DNA of 43,002 nt. Source: Sedimentitalea xiamensis. Its GTDB lineage: Bacteria; Pseudomonadota; Alphaproteobacteria; Rhodobacterales; Rhodobacteraceae. Where the stretch lies: positions 1-43,002 of the forward strand of contig NZ_JASNJE010000037.1 in the NCBI RefSeq assembly GCF_030164465.1. The letters are read 5' to 3'. Below are positions 42,341-43,002 of this stretch, piece after piece (the stretch's first letter is position 1; each line of letters starts with the position of its first letter). The notes below the pieces were generated by a model. The model did no database searches, was not told where the DNA came from, and saw only the letters and a list, made by a program, of their open reading frames with translations. The translations under genes were made by a program, and so were the position numbers.

Positions 42341-42897
42341 CGCCAAGAGTCATTGGCATAGACGATTGGAGCTGGCGCAAATCACAGACTTACGGAACCA
42401 TCATCGTTGATCTCGAACGGCGCACCGTTATCGATATTCTGGAGGATCGCACCGTGGAGACTTGCGCGAAATGGCTGCGCCGTCATCCTGAGATCGAAGT
42501 CGTCAGCCGGGACCGTTGCGGCCTTTATTCAAAGGCTGCCCGACAAGGCGCGCCACAGGCCTTGCAGGTCGCAGACCGTTTCCATCTCGTGCAGAACTTG
42601 CGGCAAGTCATTGAAGAACAGATGAACATGCATGGTCGCGAGACCAGCTGAGCGCTTCTGTCCAATGTGGACAACATCAGCATGGACATACACCTACAAC
42701 GGTCACGCCTCGCTCATCGGAAGTCTCGCGAAGAGATCTTCACAACAATACATGCGCTTCGCGAAAGGGGGCTGTCTTGCAGCGAGATCGAACGGCGAAC
42801 CGGATTCAAGCGCCGTAGCGTGGCGAAGTGGCTGAAATCGGAAGTGCCACCTGACCGGCGCAGGGCGACACTGAAGCCGACTGTCAATCGGCATTGA
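42341..42897 (+). pseudogene. ISL3-family transposase fragment with an in-frame stop
   Basis: PPRVIGIDDWSWRKSQTYG starts the ISL3 catalytic domain, then SRDRCGLYSKAARQGAPQAL and LQVADRFHLVQNLRQVIEEQ. A TGA at 42649-42651 interrupts it, after which the same frame goes on with ALLSNVDNIS and the ISL3 inner helix-turn-helix LRERGLSCSEIERRTGFKRR. It ends at 42897, well before the family C-terminus. The N-terminal zinc-binding part is missing. Confidence 0.75.
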
Positions 42898-43002
42898 ACT
42901 TTGACCCCTTATCGGCGTCCAATATTGACCCCCTTTTGCTGAGCAGGCCCGGCGCTGCGTAGCCCTCACATAGCGCAGCGGCGGCGGGCCTGCGGGGTTT
43001 CG
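42898..43002. mobile_element. Probable end of an IS21-family element
   Basis: Two spaced copies of a TTGACCCC motif (ACTTTGACCCCTTATC and ATATTGACCCCCTTTT) resemble the multiple terminal repeats of IS21-type elements. Beyond them, GCAGGCCCG...CGGGCCTGC and GCGCTGCG...CGCAGCG form a long hairpin. The rest of the element would lie outside the window. Confidence 0.5.

Noticed and set aside
1-43002. CRISPR array or Cas genes
   Set aside because: No regularly spaced repeats and no Cas motif were seen.

Overview
The window is GC-rich DNA of alphaproteobacterial type, most likely from the order Rhodobacterales (Roseobacter group). This rests on recognised protein families, start and ribosome-binding-site style and operon layout; no search was run. 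A complete VirB-type secretion operon, a toxin-antitoxin pair, several broken insertion sequences and a self-contained catabolic block suggest a plasmid or another accessory region. No tRNA, rRNA, CRISPR array, replication gene, relaxase or VirD4 coupling protein was found.

Layout. (1) 24-5069: two exported DUF1254/DUF1214 paralogues and a PafA-like phosphatase form a minus-strand operon, divergent from an AraC-type regulator. (2) 5409-7700: a DUF6880 protein, a DUF6429 protein and a small plasmid-type protein. (3) 7770-19023: a minus-strand type IV secretion operon in the order unknown 110-aa gene, virB1, virB2, virB3, virB4, small lipoprotein, VirB5/lytic transglycosylase hybrid, virB5, unknown secreted protein, virB6, virB8, virB9, virB10, virB11, closed by a hairpin terminator. 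Most junctions overlap or nearly touch, which suggests translational coupling. (4) 19179-23978: a TrbM-like periplasmic protein, a tiny minus-strand operon, an RcgA-type membrane protein with its alpha/beta-hydrolase neighbour, and a DUF6635 protein. (5) 24036-26913: a decayed TetR gene, an orphan hairpin terminator that may end a small RNA, a Phd/VapC toxin-antitoxin pair with a clear promoter, an XRE gene, and an IS6-family element whose transposase is split at a run of seven A.

(6) 26920-38364 is a coherent catabolic locus. An XRE-cupin regulator, an amidohydrolase and a COG0523 GTPase form one operon. Divergent from it are a peptide/opine-type ABC transporter (binding protein, two permeases, two ATPases) and an FAD/GcvT demethylating dehydrogenase. 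The likely logic is import of a small N-substituted compound, hydrolysis by the metal-dependent amidohydrolase (possibly metallated by the GTPase), and oxidative demethylation with transfer of the one-carbon unit to folate. The substrate cannot be read from the sequence. (7) 38503-41204: an IS3 remnant, a YfcC-type carrier and a divergent GntR/FCD regulator. (8) 41345-43002: a mosaic of broken transposons (IS5, ISL3 and an IS21-like end), including an in-frame IS5-ISL3 junction.

The most unusual items are the lytic transglycosylase domain nested inside a VirB5-like protein, the amidohydrolase/metallochaperone/demethylase locus, and the IS5-ISL3 chimera.
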